From: a virus
Length of the DNA: 21,398 nucleotides
Strand: one strand, 5' to 3'
IMG/VR virus record: IMGVR_UViG_3300009433_000071
Location: 1-21,398 of that record
Shown in pieces: positions 8,374 through 14,897 of the stretch. The translations under genes were made by a program, and so were the position numbers. Within the stretch, counting starts at the first letter, position 1, and each line of letters opens with the position of its first letter. The notes under the pieces are model-generated. The model ran no database searches. It was given only the letters and a program-made list of their open reading frames with translations, and was not told where the DNA came from.

Positions 8374-8816
8374 TAAAATATCCTTGCAAATCGGTAGTAG
8401 TCTTTTTTGTCTACACCATATTGTTTCATTAACCCTTCATTTTCTAAACCAAGCCATTTAGCAAATTGATGACCAACAGAAAAATCTTTTAGTACCGCAG
8501 TTTGTAATCTATTCATTTTATTTTCATAAATTAATTTATCTAAACCCCATTTAATAACACGGGCTGAAGATAATTTATGTTTATTCATTAAGTTGCTACC
8601 TAGCACCCATCCTTCGTAAACACCTTCCCACACAGGAACAATACCACCACTACAAACAATACCTTCATCTGTAACAGCGGTAAAACTTTTATTTTTTTCT
8701 TCTAAACTGTTTAATAAGTGTTGATGTTTTTCAGCAAGTTTTAAAATATTATTATTCATAATACCTGTAACTAACACTTGCGCATGAATTGATTCAAAAG
8801 GAATAAGTTTAAGCAT
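8373..8816 (-). CDS. GNAT-fold protein resembling T7 gp13
   Basis: This 147-aa protein begins MLKLIPFESIHAQVL. A TTG three bases upstream could extend it by one residue, but the ATG at 8816 lies in an 8-nt overlap with the end of the tail tubular B gene, a usual coupling arrangement. The pattern of a conserved N-terminal strand, SFTAVTDEGIVCSGGIVPVWEGVYEGWVLGS in the middle, then LSSARVIKWGLDKL and FAKWLGLENEG, is that of the GNAT acyltransferase fold as seen in the T7 gp13 family (about 138 aa). T7 gp13 is needed for correct virion assembly but is not a major virion component; whether it acetylates anything is unknown. Its place between tail tubular B and the gp14-like gene is the same as in T7. 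Confidence 0.8.
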   Translation of the reverse strand: MLKLIPFESIHAQVLVTGIMNNNILKLAEKHQHLLNSLEEKNKSFTAVTDEGIVCSGGIVPVWEGVYEGWVLGSNLMNKHKLSSARVIKWGLDKLIYENKMNRLQTAVLKDFSVGHQFAKWLGLENEGLMKQYGVDKKDYYRFARIF

Positions 8817-11589
8817 CAAATGTATTTAACCTAGCAAAAACAGAAACAATAGTTAATGGTAATGGATCAGCTTGTCGTAAAAAAATAAATCCATCTTTAT
8901 CGTAATCACTTCTAAATTCTGCATCTTTATCACCCGTAAATAACGGGATAGATACAGTTAATGGAAACGAACTAGAACGAAACGGAATATTTTCCATGTC
9001 TGTTAAACTTCCACCGACTTCAACACCTACCGTATCTAATAAACGTAATGTTACATCATGAATACGTTTTGTTTTACCTTGCGCTACACCATCTTCAGCA
9101 CCCGCTTCAATACGCATAGTTTGTAAAATAGATGTATACGGTAAACCTATATGAACACTTTTTGATGAACGATCTAATGTTATAGAACCACTCGATACAG
9201 TTTTATTAGGATGTGTACCTCCATCAGCTAATATTGCTACTGTTTCACCTTCTAAATGATCTAAACCAGATATACTTGTTGTTGCTCCACCAGAATATGT
9301 AAGGCCGGAATCAACATAGAAAGCATCAGATACATCATCACCAAAATCATAATTATTAAAAAATTCTATAAAGCGTCTAGTAACACCATTTATATATCGT
9401 TGAACAACAATAAAAGTTTGATACTCATTACTTTCTGTAGGTATTGTTGCAATACTTTCTACTTTAGCATCTACTAAAATTTTATCTGTTTGTGCAGTTG
9501 TATGAGCAGACGATAAATTAACATAACTAGAAAAATCATCTGTTGTTGATAATTTAAACTGATCGTTATCAATTTTTAAAATATAGTATTTTTGTTTGTT
9601 TGTTAAACCACCAATAGATGTACCTGTATTATTATAATAAATGTAATCACCTGTAGAAAAACCATGTGATGCAGAATACAAAATATTATTATAAATATTT
9701 ACACCTTTATAAATATATTGCGTTGTATTAGTTGACGGTGCAGAATATAAATCAATAGCTGTGCCAGCTGTAGCATTTGCCGCTGTTGTTGCTAATTTAA
9801 TTGTATTACTGTTTGTCGCAATAACATAATATAATTTTTCATTACTCAAACCACCAATAACATTAGATCCGGCATAATAATAAACAGCATCACCAGTAGA
9901 ATAACCGTGTGATGATATAGTTATTGTATCACTACCAACAGATACATTTGATGCATTAGACGTAAAACTTTTTGCATGTTGAATAATTGTTTTACCACTA
10001 TCAGCGTAACCACCAATAATATGTCTATGCCATCCAATAACATTTTCTGTACGTTGATATGTTAAACCACATAACTGGCCATCGTTACGAACACACCATA
10101 AGATACCGTGCGGTTCTTGTTGATAGGACATTTCTTTAATACCACTATCTGTTATGTGTTCAGCTAATATAGTTAAATCAGGAGCAACATAAGAATCTGA
10201 ATCATAGTTATATGTTAATTCTCTAACTTTTCTTTTGGCCCTTTGTAAAAACAAAGTTACGTTTCCGACTTGTGCCGGTTGTATTTTTGATGTGCCGTAA
10301 TTAGCTTGTTTTTTTATTTGTATATTTGTTGGTGTTAACGGTTCAGAAGATCCTGAAGCTGTTACAATAAATTCACCACCAGTTGTTCCTAAAATTAATG
10401 AACGCTGTGATGACATATACCGAATAGCGTTAACTTGATTTGATGCTATCGTATATATCATTGCGCTATCAGCATTTGTGCCTAATGTAAAATTTTCATA
10501 ATCACCAGATTTAGAAAAAAATATTGTTTGCGGATTATTATTTGTGCCAGCAAAAACTAATCGTTCTTCAAAAAATGCTACTGTAGATGGATAATTATTT
10601 GCAGATACATTAAATAATGGAGTAGTTAATTTATTAACTGTATCACTACCACCAGCACTAAACGTACCATATGAAGATGAATTAACATTGTTATCGTCTG
10701 TATCTAATAAATTAAATGATGTTGAAGATCCTACTGTACCAACTTTGTAAATATTTCCATTTAATTGTGTCATTCCACCAATGTTAGAAAAAGTTACAAA
10801 TTGACCTTCTGTATATCCATGATTAGTTGACGTAGTTATAACTGCTGGATTTGCTTTTGTTACACCACTAACAGCAACATCTGCTGACGTTGTTATTGTT
10901 GGCGATGCTAATGTCCATGACGTATGCCCTGTACGTGTTAATTTACGTATAGAATATGATGGATGAGCCAAGTACATTGTGTCCGCACTTTGTGCAAAAG
11001 TAACATCAAAAATATTTGCCGTTTCATACGGTGTTGCTATTTCATAAATTCTTGCAGCCGTACCAGCAGAACTATAAGCTGTAAAAGAAGAACTATTAAT
11101 ATTGTTGCCGTCTATATCTGTTAATTCAAAAGTATTTGTTGATTTATTTTTTACTAAATATCTTTTATTATTTAATTCTGTCATTCCAACAACAGAAGCA
11201 ATATACACTTCATCCCCGTTAGAATATCCATGACTATTAGAAGTAATAACACATGGGTTAGCTTGTGTTGCACCCGTAATAGTTTTATTAGCTTCGGTAA
11301 TATATCCGCCATCTTTATAAAAGCGCATATACTGATTACCTAATTCTAAAATATATGTTTGCGTTGTTGAAAACTCAAACGGAATAATACGTGTACTTGC
11401 TGAACTAGTATTTACTTCAGCAACAAATTTTGTGCCACTACGTCTACTTGCTGAACCATGAGGATGGATAACTAAATTTTCCATCGTTTTTGTGCCATTA
11501 AAATATTTATTAATGTCTGTTCTACCATCAAGACGTGGTGATAATTCACCAGCCGTAAAATTACTAAAAGCAAAAGATACTCTTGCCAT
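8809..11589 (-). CDS. Tail tubular protein B (T7 gp12-like nozzle) with four inserted FCCH-like repeats
   Basis: This 926-aa protein starts with ATG 3 nt after tail tubular A, with AGG in the preceding Arg-Tyr codons as ribosome site. The N-terminus FAFSNFTAGELSPRLDGRTD is the hallmark of this tail nozzle family, followed by MENLVIHPHGSASRRSGTKFV. The core continues with FEERLVFAGTNNNPQTIFFSKSGDYENF (340-367), GTTGGEFIV and ILWCVRNDGQLCGLTYQR (496-513). It is longer than T7 gp12 (about 794 aa), and most of the extra length comes from two pairs of related segments at residues 102-181, 242-320, 548-620 and 628-700, each starting with a HGY/F-S/T-x-G-D/Q motif. They look like the FCCH-type domains annotated in other phage proteins. 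The protein forms the distal tail tube together with tail tubular A. Confidence 0.9.
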   Translation of the reverse strand: MARVSFAFSNFTAGELSPRLDGRTDINKYFNGTKTMENLVIHPHGSASRRSGTKFVAEVNTSSASTRIIPFEFSTTQTYILELGNQYMRFYKDGGYITEANKTITGATQANPCVITSNSHGYSNGDEVYIASVVGMTELNNKRYLVKNKSTNTFELTDIDGNNINSSSFTAYSSAGTAARIYEIATPYETANIFDVTFAQSADTMYLAHPSYSIRKLTRTGHTSWTLASPTITTSADVAVSGVTKANPAVITTSTNHGYTEGQFVTFSNIGGMTQLNGNIYKVGTVGSSTSFNLLDTDDNNVNSSSYGTFSAGGSDTVNKLTTPLFNVSANNYPSTVAFFEERLVFAGTNNNPQTIFFSKSGDYENFTLGTNADSAMIYTIASNQVNAIRYMSSQRSLILGTTGGEFIVTASGSSEPLTPTNIQIKKQANYGTSKIQPAQVGNVTLFLQRAKRKVRELTYNYDSDSYVAPDLTILAEHITDSGIKEMSYQQEPHGILWCVRNDGQLCGLTYQRTENVIGWHRHIIGGYADSGKTIIQHAKSFTSNASNVSVGSDTITISSHGYSTGDAVYYYAGSNVIGGLSNEKLYYVIATNSNTIKLATTAANATAGTAIDLYSAPSTNTTQYIYKGVNIYNNILYSASHGFSTGDYIYYNNTGTSIGGLTNKQKYYILKIDNDQFKLSTTDDFSSYVNLSSAHTTAQTDKILVDAKVESIATIPTESNEYQTFIVVQRYINGVTRRFIEFFNNYDFGDDVSDAFYVDSGLTYSGGATTSISGLDHLEGETVAILADGGTHPNKTVSSGSITLDRSSKSVHIGLPYTSILQTMRIEAGAEDGVAQGKTKRIHDVTLRLLDTVGVEVGGSLTDMENIPFRSSSFPLTVSIPLFTGDKDAEFRSDYDKDGFIFLRQADPLPLTIVSVFARLNTFDA
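9490..9948 (-). repeat. Second pair of FCCH-like protein repeats in tail tubular B
   Basis: Two adjacent segments (residues about 548-620 and 628-700) share the skeleton SHG(Y/F)STGD..YY, then IGGL(S/T)N...YY(V/I)(I/L), then a strand ending in KL(A/S)TT. They are closer to each other than to the first pair, which suggests a local duplication. This is a protein-level repeat; the DNA of the two copies has diverged. Confidence 0.75.
10630..11286 (-). repeat. First pair of FCCH-like protein repeats in tail tubular B
   Basis: Residues about 102-181 and 242-320 share HGY(S/T)(N/E)G, GMT(E/Q)LN, F(E/N)L.D.D.NN(I/V)NSSS and a small-residue run before the next core strand. They are separated by about 60 residues of nozzle core (IYEIATPY to TRTGHTSW), so they sit as insertions at two sites and not as a simple tandem array. 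Confidence 0.75.
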
Positions 11590-11592
11590 GTT

Positions 11593-12171
11593 TTAATACC
11601 TACTGTTTATAAATGTATTGGCTTCTATTTGATCAAAGTATCCTTCGGTTGCATCTGCATGTCTTGCTTCACGCAATTTATCTTGATACGCTGCCATCAT
11701 AATTTGCGACAATGATGTAGACGCAGTAATTGCATACGCTAATTCTGCTGCTAATCTTGTTGCTAAAACTTCTTGTAATAACACATCATATTCATTGGGA
11801 TCTGTTATTCTTGCTATGTATAATATTTTTAATGGTGAACCTTCATTGGTTACAATTTTTCTACCTTCTAATTTATGTTCTATTTCAGAACTAAGAACAG
11901 GATCATCACTTTCTAATTTCATTACACGCAAACAATCAGACGGTAACGTATATGCTTTTGTCCATCCCCAAGTTGGTGCTATTGAATCTGCTGCAATAGA
12001 AGCACGCTTCATTAAACAATTCCATGAATGATTACGAAATACTGCATCACGTACCGGTTCAAACCGTTGGTTGCACAATCGTGCATTTTTTGAATCTTCA
12101 GTTAAAGACGCAATGGTGCTTGCACCAAGCATACTTAATCCTGAATTACAAATTTCTACTATTGAAGCCAT
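11593..12171 (-). CDS. Tail tubular protein A (T7 gp11-like adaptor)
   Basis: This 192-aa protein is close in length to T7 gp11 (196 aa). It begins MASIVEICNSGLSMLGA and has LTEDSKNARLCNQRFEPVRDAVFRNHSWNC, followed by WGWTKAYTLPSDCLRVMKL and, near the end, LLQEVLATRLAAELAYAITAS. These are the standard features of the podovirus adaptor that docks under the portal and joins it to the nozzle protein. The start lies one base after the stop of a 48-aa gene, with a TAGGTTAAC ribosome site, and tail tubular B follows after 3 nt. The identification is strong from pattern and neighbours. Confidence 0.92.
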   Translation of the reverse strand: MASIVEICNSGLSMLGASTIASLTEDSKNARLCNQRFEPVRDAVFRNHSWNCLMKRASIAADSIAPTWGWTKAYTLPSDCLRVMKLESDDPVLSSEIEHKLEGRKIVTNEGSPLKILYIARITDPNEYDVLLQEVLATRLAAELAYAITASTSLSQIMMAAYQDKLREARHADATEGYFDQIEANTFINSRY

Positions 12172-12172
12172 G

Positions 12173-12319
12173 TTAACCTATTATTGTTTTTTTCTTTTTG
12201 GGAAAGCCAGCTTTCATGTTGGCATATGCTTTAGAACTAATTGTTGATTTAGATTTAGGTCTACTCGATCCCGCTTTTTTGCGTTTGTTAATATTGCCGT
12301 ACAAACTATTTTTAGCCAT
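12173..12319 (-). CDS. Small, very basic 48-aa protein
   Basis: A short open frame begins MAKNSLYGNINKRKKAG, continues through SSRPKSKSTISSKAYANM and ends KAGFPKKKKTIIG before TAA. An AGGAAAAAT ribosome site precedes the ATG, and the stop is one base from the tail tubular A start. About a third of the residues are Lys or Arg, with nearly no acidic ones, so it probably binds nucleic acid or a negatively charged capsid surface. Small basic proteins with the same 'NSLYGNIN-rKKaG-SR...STIS..AYANMKaGF' look are found next to tail tubular A in other marine podoviruses, as far as I recall. Its function is unknown. It sits just after a terminator, so its level may differ from that of the capsid genes. 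Confidence 0.8.
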   Translation of the reverse strand: MAKNSLYGNINKRKKAGSSRPKSKSTISSKAYANMKAGFPKKKKTIIG

Positions 12320-12333
12320 TATTTTTCCTTTGT

Positions 12334-12361
12334 AAAAAAAAAGGGGGGAATGATCCCCCCC
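12334..12361 (-). terminator. Rho-independent terminator after the capsid/decoration genes
   Basis: On the minus strand six G (7 including 12361) and A pair with T and six C across a TCAT loop, giving a 7-bp stem, followed by nine T (12342-12334). It begins 8 nt after the stop of the 145-aa gene and ends 15 nt before the 48-aa gene. No promoter can fit between the hairpin and that gene, so the tail genes must be read by readthrough. The terminator probably keeps capsid and decoration transcripts abundant relative to tail transcripts. Confidence 0.9.
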
Positions 12362-12368
12362 AAGTTAT

Positions 12369-12806
12369 TTATTTTGTGTAGTATACCCAGCAATAAATAC
12401 TACCACTAATGGTTGCGCCACCAGTTGTAATTTTTATATTTGTAGCATCTTCTACTTTGTAACCTAATCCAGCTACTGCGGTATTTGCAGCAGTAGAACC
12501 ACCAAGCATAGATTGAACTTGCCCAGCCGCATTCCATGTGCCTACAGCAGCAAGGTATCTGTCATCATCACCCGCATCACCCACTTTTAAAGTAGATGAA
12601 CCACCAAGTGCGTCACACTTCAAGATTACATCATGAATTGTTGCACCAGCCGGTACTTTTGCGATTGTGATGTCAGAGCCACTTGCTAAAGAAGAAGCTT
12701 CATAGGTATCGTGCCAAACCATCATTGGTGATAAGTTTCCTCCATCACCCATTACGCTTGGAACTGAATCAAGATTTGTTATTGCAACACTTTTTACACT
12801 AGCCAT
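12369..12806 (-). CDS. Probable capsid decoration or other small structural protein
   Basis: This 145-aa protein follows the major capsid gene after 12 nt. An excellent ribosome site (AGGAGG, 12820-12815) overlaps the capsid stop codon and lies 8 nt before the ATG, which predicts very high expression. It is rich in Gly, Ala, Ser and Thr and predicted mainly beta: ASGSDITIAKVPAGATIHDV, LKCDALGGSSTLKVGDAGDD and DRYLAAVGTW, ending GSIYCWVYYTK. The 'KVP.GA.I..V.L..D......LKVGD.GD.DRY' pattern is one I remember from small phage head proteins. High expression, place between capsid and terminator, and size fit a decoration or head-fiber protein, but I cannot prove attachment to the capsid. Confidence 0.65.
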   Translation of the reverse strand: MASVKSVAITNLDSVPSVMGDGGNLSPMMVWHDTYEASSLASGSDITIAKVPAGATIHDVILKCDALGGSSTLKVGDAGDDDRYLAAVGTWNAAGQVQSMLGGSTAANTAVAGLGYKVEDATNIKITTGGATISGSIYCWVYYTK

Positions 12807-12818
12807 ATCCTAACCCTC

Positions 12819-13691
12819 CTATTCGTTACACGGAATTTGAACTACTTTTTCTTCTTCCATTCTTACTGCGCCGATATCCATAGAAAAATACACTTGTGTA
12901 CTATATGATTTATCCGCACGTTCAGAAATTTTAGAACCTATATCACTACCGATTGCGAGTTTAACCGCATCTTTAGTGAAAGCAAAAATTAGTCTGTCAT
13001 CCGTATTAGTTGCATCAAAGCTTAATCTGTTAGACATAATAAATTTAAAACCTAAAAAAGAATCTACTTGACCCTGAGCTAGCGCTTTAACTGTATTGAA
13101 GTCAGATGATTTCACTTCAGTTGTGTTTAATAAATCTGAAATTTGTTGTGCGCCACATACAATGTATCTTGCTATGCTTGGATCAACATCTTTCAAATCC
13201 ATTTTTTTCTTCGCATCAAGAAGTTTAGCTACAGTTAAACCATCTGATTGGTTTGATGTTGCAAATTTTTGAGTTGAAGGAAGGGCAACAGTTGTTGAAC
13301 CTGTTTCCCCTGAGAATGAATTACCACCTAATGCAGTAACTATTACATCATCCATTGCTCTACCCATTGCCGCAGCTGCTGCTTTAGAATAAGAAGAAGT
13401 AGGATCAATCAGCATTCTTACTTTGTCAGCGTCATCAATAAGATCCGCCCACTCGTAAGTAGCTAGACTAACACGTCTACGAGAATGTGGTGTGTCTACT
13501 TGGGGTGTAGAAGCATGTCTGCTTGTTCTCAATTGTGCAGTAGTTGAACCTACTTGATCGAAATAAGCATTTTTGCCTGTTACACTTTCAACATCCACAG
13601 CTTCACGCAAACGGCTACCCATTTGTTGTGATAGCATTTGTACATTGTTTGAATACTGTTGTACAAAAGCTGTAGTTATTTGATTTGACAT
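12819..13691 (-). CDS. Major capsid protein
   Basis: This 290-aa protein starts MSNQITTAFVQQYSNN. An upstream TTG would add seven residues, but those codons contain the AGGAG ribosome site, so ATG at 13691 is the start. The N-terminus is helical and followed by LREAVDVESVTGKNAYFDQVG, the basic HSRRRVSLATYEWADLIDDADKVRMLIDPTS region, AMGRAMDDVIVTAL and, later, VCGAQQISDLLNTTEVKSSDF and FLGFKFIMSNRL. This is the layout of HK97-fold capsid proteins of the group found in many marine and alphaproteobacterial podoviruses (Phage_capsid_2-like from memory); T7 gp10A is somewhat longer. It follows the scaffold gene, has its own long leader and is followed directly by the decoration-like gene. The identity is well supported by order and pattern. 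Confidence 0.9.
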   Translation of the reverse strand: MSNQITTAFVQQYSNNVQMLSQQMGSRLREAVDVESVTGKNAYFDQVGSTTAQLRTSRHASTPQVDTPHSRRRVSLATYEWADLIDDADKVRMLIDPTSSYSKAAAAAMGRAMDDVIVTALGGNSFSGETGSTTVALPSTQKFATSNQSDGLTVAKLLDAKKKMDLKDVDPSIARYIVCGAQQISDLLNTTEVKSSDFNTVKALAQGQVDSFLGFKFIMSNRLSFDATNTDDRLIFAFTKDAVKLAIGSDIGSKISERADKSYSTQVYFSMDIGAVRMEEEKVVQIPCNE

Positions 13692-13837
13692 ATTATCTCC
13701 TATAGTTGTCAAAGTTAAAAGTTTCGATAAGTTGCCTACAATGTAGATTTACCTTCATTAACGCTTGATCAGCGGTAGTCTTATTCCTACTGTCAATTCA
13801 AATTGCTTGCGCAGTTGCTTGAAATTTTTTTTTTACG
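13692..13837 (-). promoter_or_regulatory. Capsid gene leader, 146 nt without a gene
   Basis: This is the longest gap inside the structural block. On the minus strand it holds CAAGCAA twice in direct repeat with a 12-nt period (13821-13815 and 13809-13803), a perfect -35-like TTGACA (13796-13791) with only a weak GCTGAT at the -10 distance, and an 11-nt palindrome CTACATTGTAG (13746-13736). The T10 run at 13825-13834 is a run of A on the transcribed sense, so it is not a terminator. A leader of this size before the most abundant protein suggests a promoter, RNA processing site or stabilising 5' end, but no single element is convincing. Confidence 0.4.
13697..13701 (-). promoter_or_regulatory. 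Ribosome binding site of the major capsid gene
   Basis: AGGAG lies 5 nt before the ATG at 13691. It decides the start, because it would be inside the coding sequence if translation began at the upstream TTG (13712). It is stronger than the ribosome sites of most other genes in the window. Confidence 0.85.
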
Positions 13838-14659
13838 TTACGCTTCTGGTGTTACCATTTGACGTAAAGCAAAAACATCATTAACGAATTTTTTATGATC
13901 AGGATGTGCCGCATTCCAGTACGGACTTCCTTCTTTCATTAATTCGCCAATCTCTTTTTGTGCTTCATTTGGTGTTAAAGCACCTTGTGTTTCGCCTACT
14001 AGTTTATCTTCTGACATAGATTCCGCTATCTTTACAAAAGCTTTTACTATTTCAGGATGATCACCTAGCAATCTTCCATCTTGTAATGGCAAATTAAATA
14101 TTTCTTCATTAGCAAAAGTTCTAGCTGCTTGTGAAGCTTTATTTATTTTTTCTGGGTATGCCATTCCATATTCTTTTTTTAGTTCAGTTTCTGTTTGTTG
14201 TTTTAATATTTCTTGATTTGCAGACAAACTTTCTACTGATTGATTTTGCATATTAGAATAAAAATCTAAAATGCCTTTAGCTTGATTTGCATTTAACCCT
14301 AGTGTGTGGGCCACGTTACCAAACTCTTTTACTTGTGCTATATCATTTTCATTTTCTGAAGGATAATTTAATCCATATTCTTCTGGAGTAGATGGTCTAC
14401 CTAAACTATTGTAAGCTGCATTCCATTCTTCCTGTGTTGAATTTTGATTTGGTATAGCAATTTTATCTAAGCCAATCATTCGTTGTGCTGACAAATAAGA
14501 TTTTGCTAATGTGTTTGCATCGTTAAAATTTTTTAATGATGGTTCACCACGTATTGATTCATCTAATGTATCAACAAAAGTTTGTGGTGCTTCCGTTGCT
14601 GTCGGTTGCGCAGATTCAGTTGCCGTTTCCGATTGAGTTGCCTGTAATTCTTCAGCCAT
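13838..14659 (-). CDS. Scaffolding protein
   Basis: This 273-aa acidic protein begins with a low-complexity stretch rich in Glu, Thr, Ala and Gln (MAEELQATQSETATESAQPT), then FVDTLDESIRGEPSLKNF, a helical LAKSYLSAQRMIGL and the sequence RPSTPEEYGLNYPSENE. Many podovirus scaffold proteins share the 'IP...s..ew...y..lGrP.sp.eY.l' pattern seen here. The C-terminus is basic enough to contact the capsid (KKFVNDVFALRQM). It overlaps the Bbp19-like gene by 8 nt and precedes the capsid gene, the standard place of the scaffold, as T7 gp9 before gp10. It should fill the procapsid and leave before DNA packaging. Confidence 0.88.
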   Translation of the reverse strand: MAEELQATQSETATESAQPTATEAPQTFVDTLDESIRGEPSLKNFNDANTLAKSYLSAQRMIGLDKIAIPNQNSTQEEWNAAYNSLGRPSTPEEYGLNYPSENENDIAQVKEFGNVAHTLGLNANQAKGILDFYSNMQNQSVESLSANQEILKQQTETELKKEYGMAYPEKINKASQAARTFANEEIFNLPLQDGRLLGDHPEIVKAFVKIAESMSEDKLVGETQGALTPNEAQKEIGELMKEGSPYWNAAHPDHKKFVNDVFALRQMVTPEA

Positions 14660-14897
14660 TGTTTTCCTTCATTTCTTTTTGTATTTGTTTATTTGGTTCT
14701 TTTAACATCCCCTTGATAAATAAAAGAACAGACCTTTGTCCTTCTAAGAATGCTGTTTCATTAACATCACCCTTCGTATGTGTTGTCGCTAAAAAATGAC
14801 AACGCAATTCTAAATCTTTAATAACTTGCTTCCCTTCTTCTGATCCAAAAGTTATTTGATAATATTTTCGTAATTCACCTACTTGTTCAGGTGTCAT
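14652..14897 (-). CDS. Bbp19-like small structural protein
   Basis: This 81-aa protein is joined to the portal gene by a 4-nt ATGA overlap and to the scaffold gene by an 8-nt overlap. It has YYQITFGSEEGKQVIKDLEL, then CHFLATTH, and TAFLEGQRSVLLFIKGML. The arrangement F.s..G..Vl.dL...C followed by ...aFleGqR.v.l.I is what I remember of the family named after Bordetella phage BPP-1 Bbp19, which also lies between portal and capsid genes. Its exact role is unknown; a minor head protein is likely. The call is by pattern and location. Confidence 0.75.
   Translation of the reverse strand: MTPEQVGELRKYYQITFGSEEGKQVIKDLELRCHFLATTHTKGDVNETAFLEGQRSVLLFIKGMLKEPNKQIQKEMKENNG

Noticed and set aside
8048-8461. 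Plus-strand open frame of 137 codons across the gp13/gp14-like junction
   Set aside because: Antisense to two overlapping well-supported genes, no ribosome site, Ser-rich composition typical of the reverse complement of an acidic and Lys-rich frame.
13692-13712. TTG start seven codons upstream for the major capsid protein
   Set aside because: The added codons contain the AGGAG ribosome site for the ATG at 13691.
13825-13834. T10 run after the scaffold gene as a terminator
   Set aside because: It is a run of A in the sense of transcription and has no GC hairpin before it; plus-strand transcription has no genes here.
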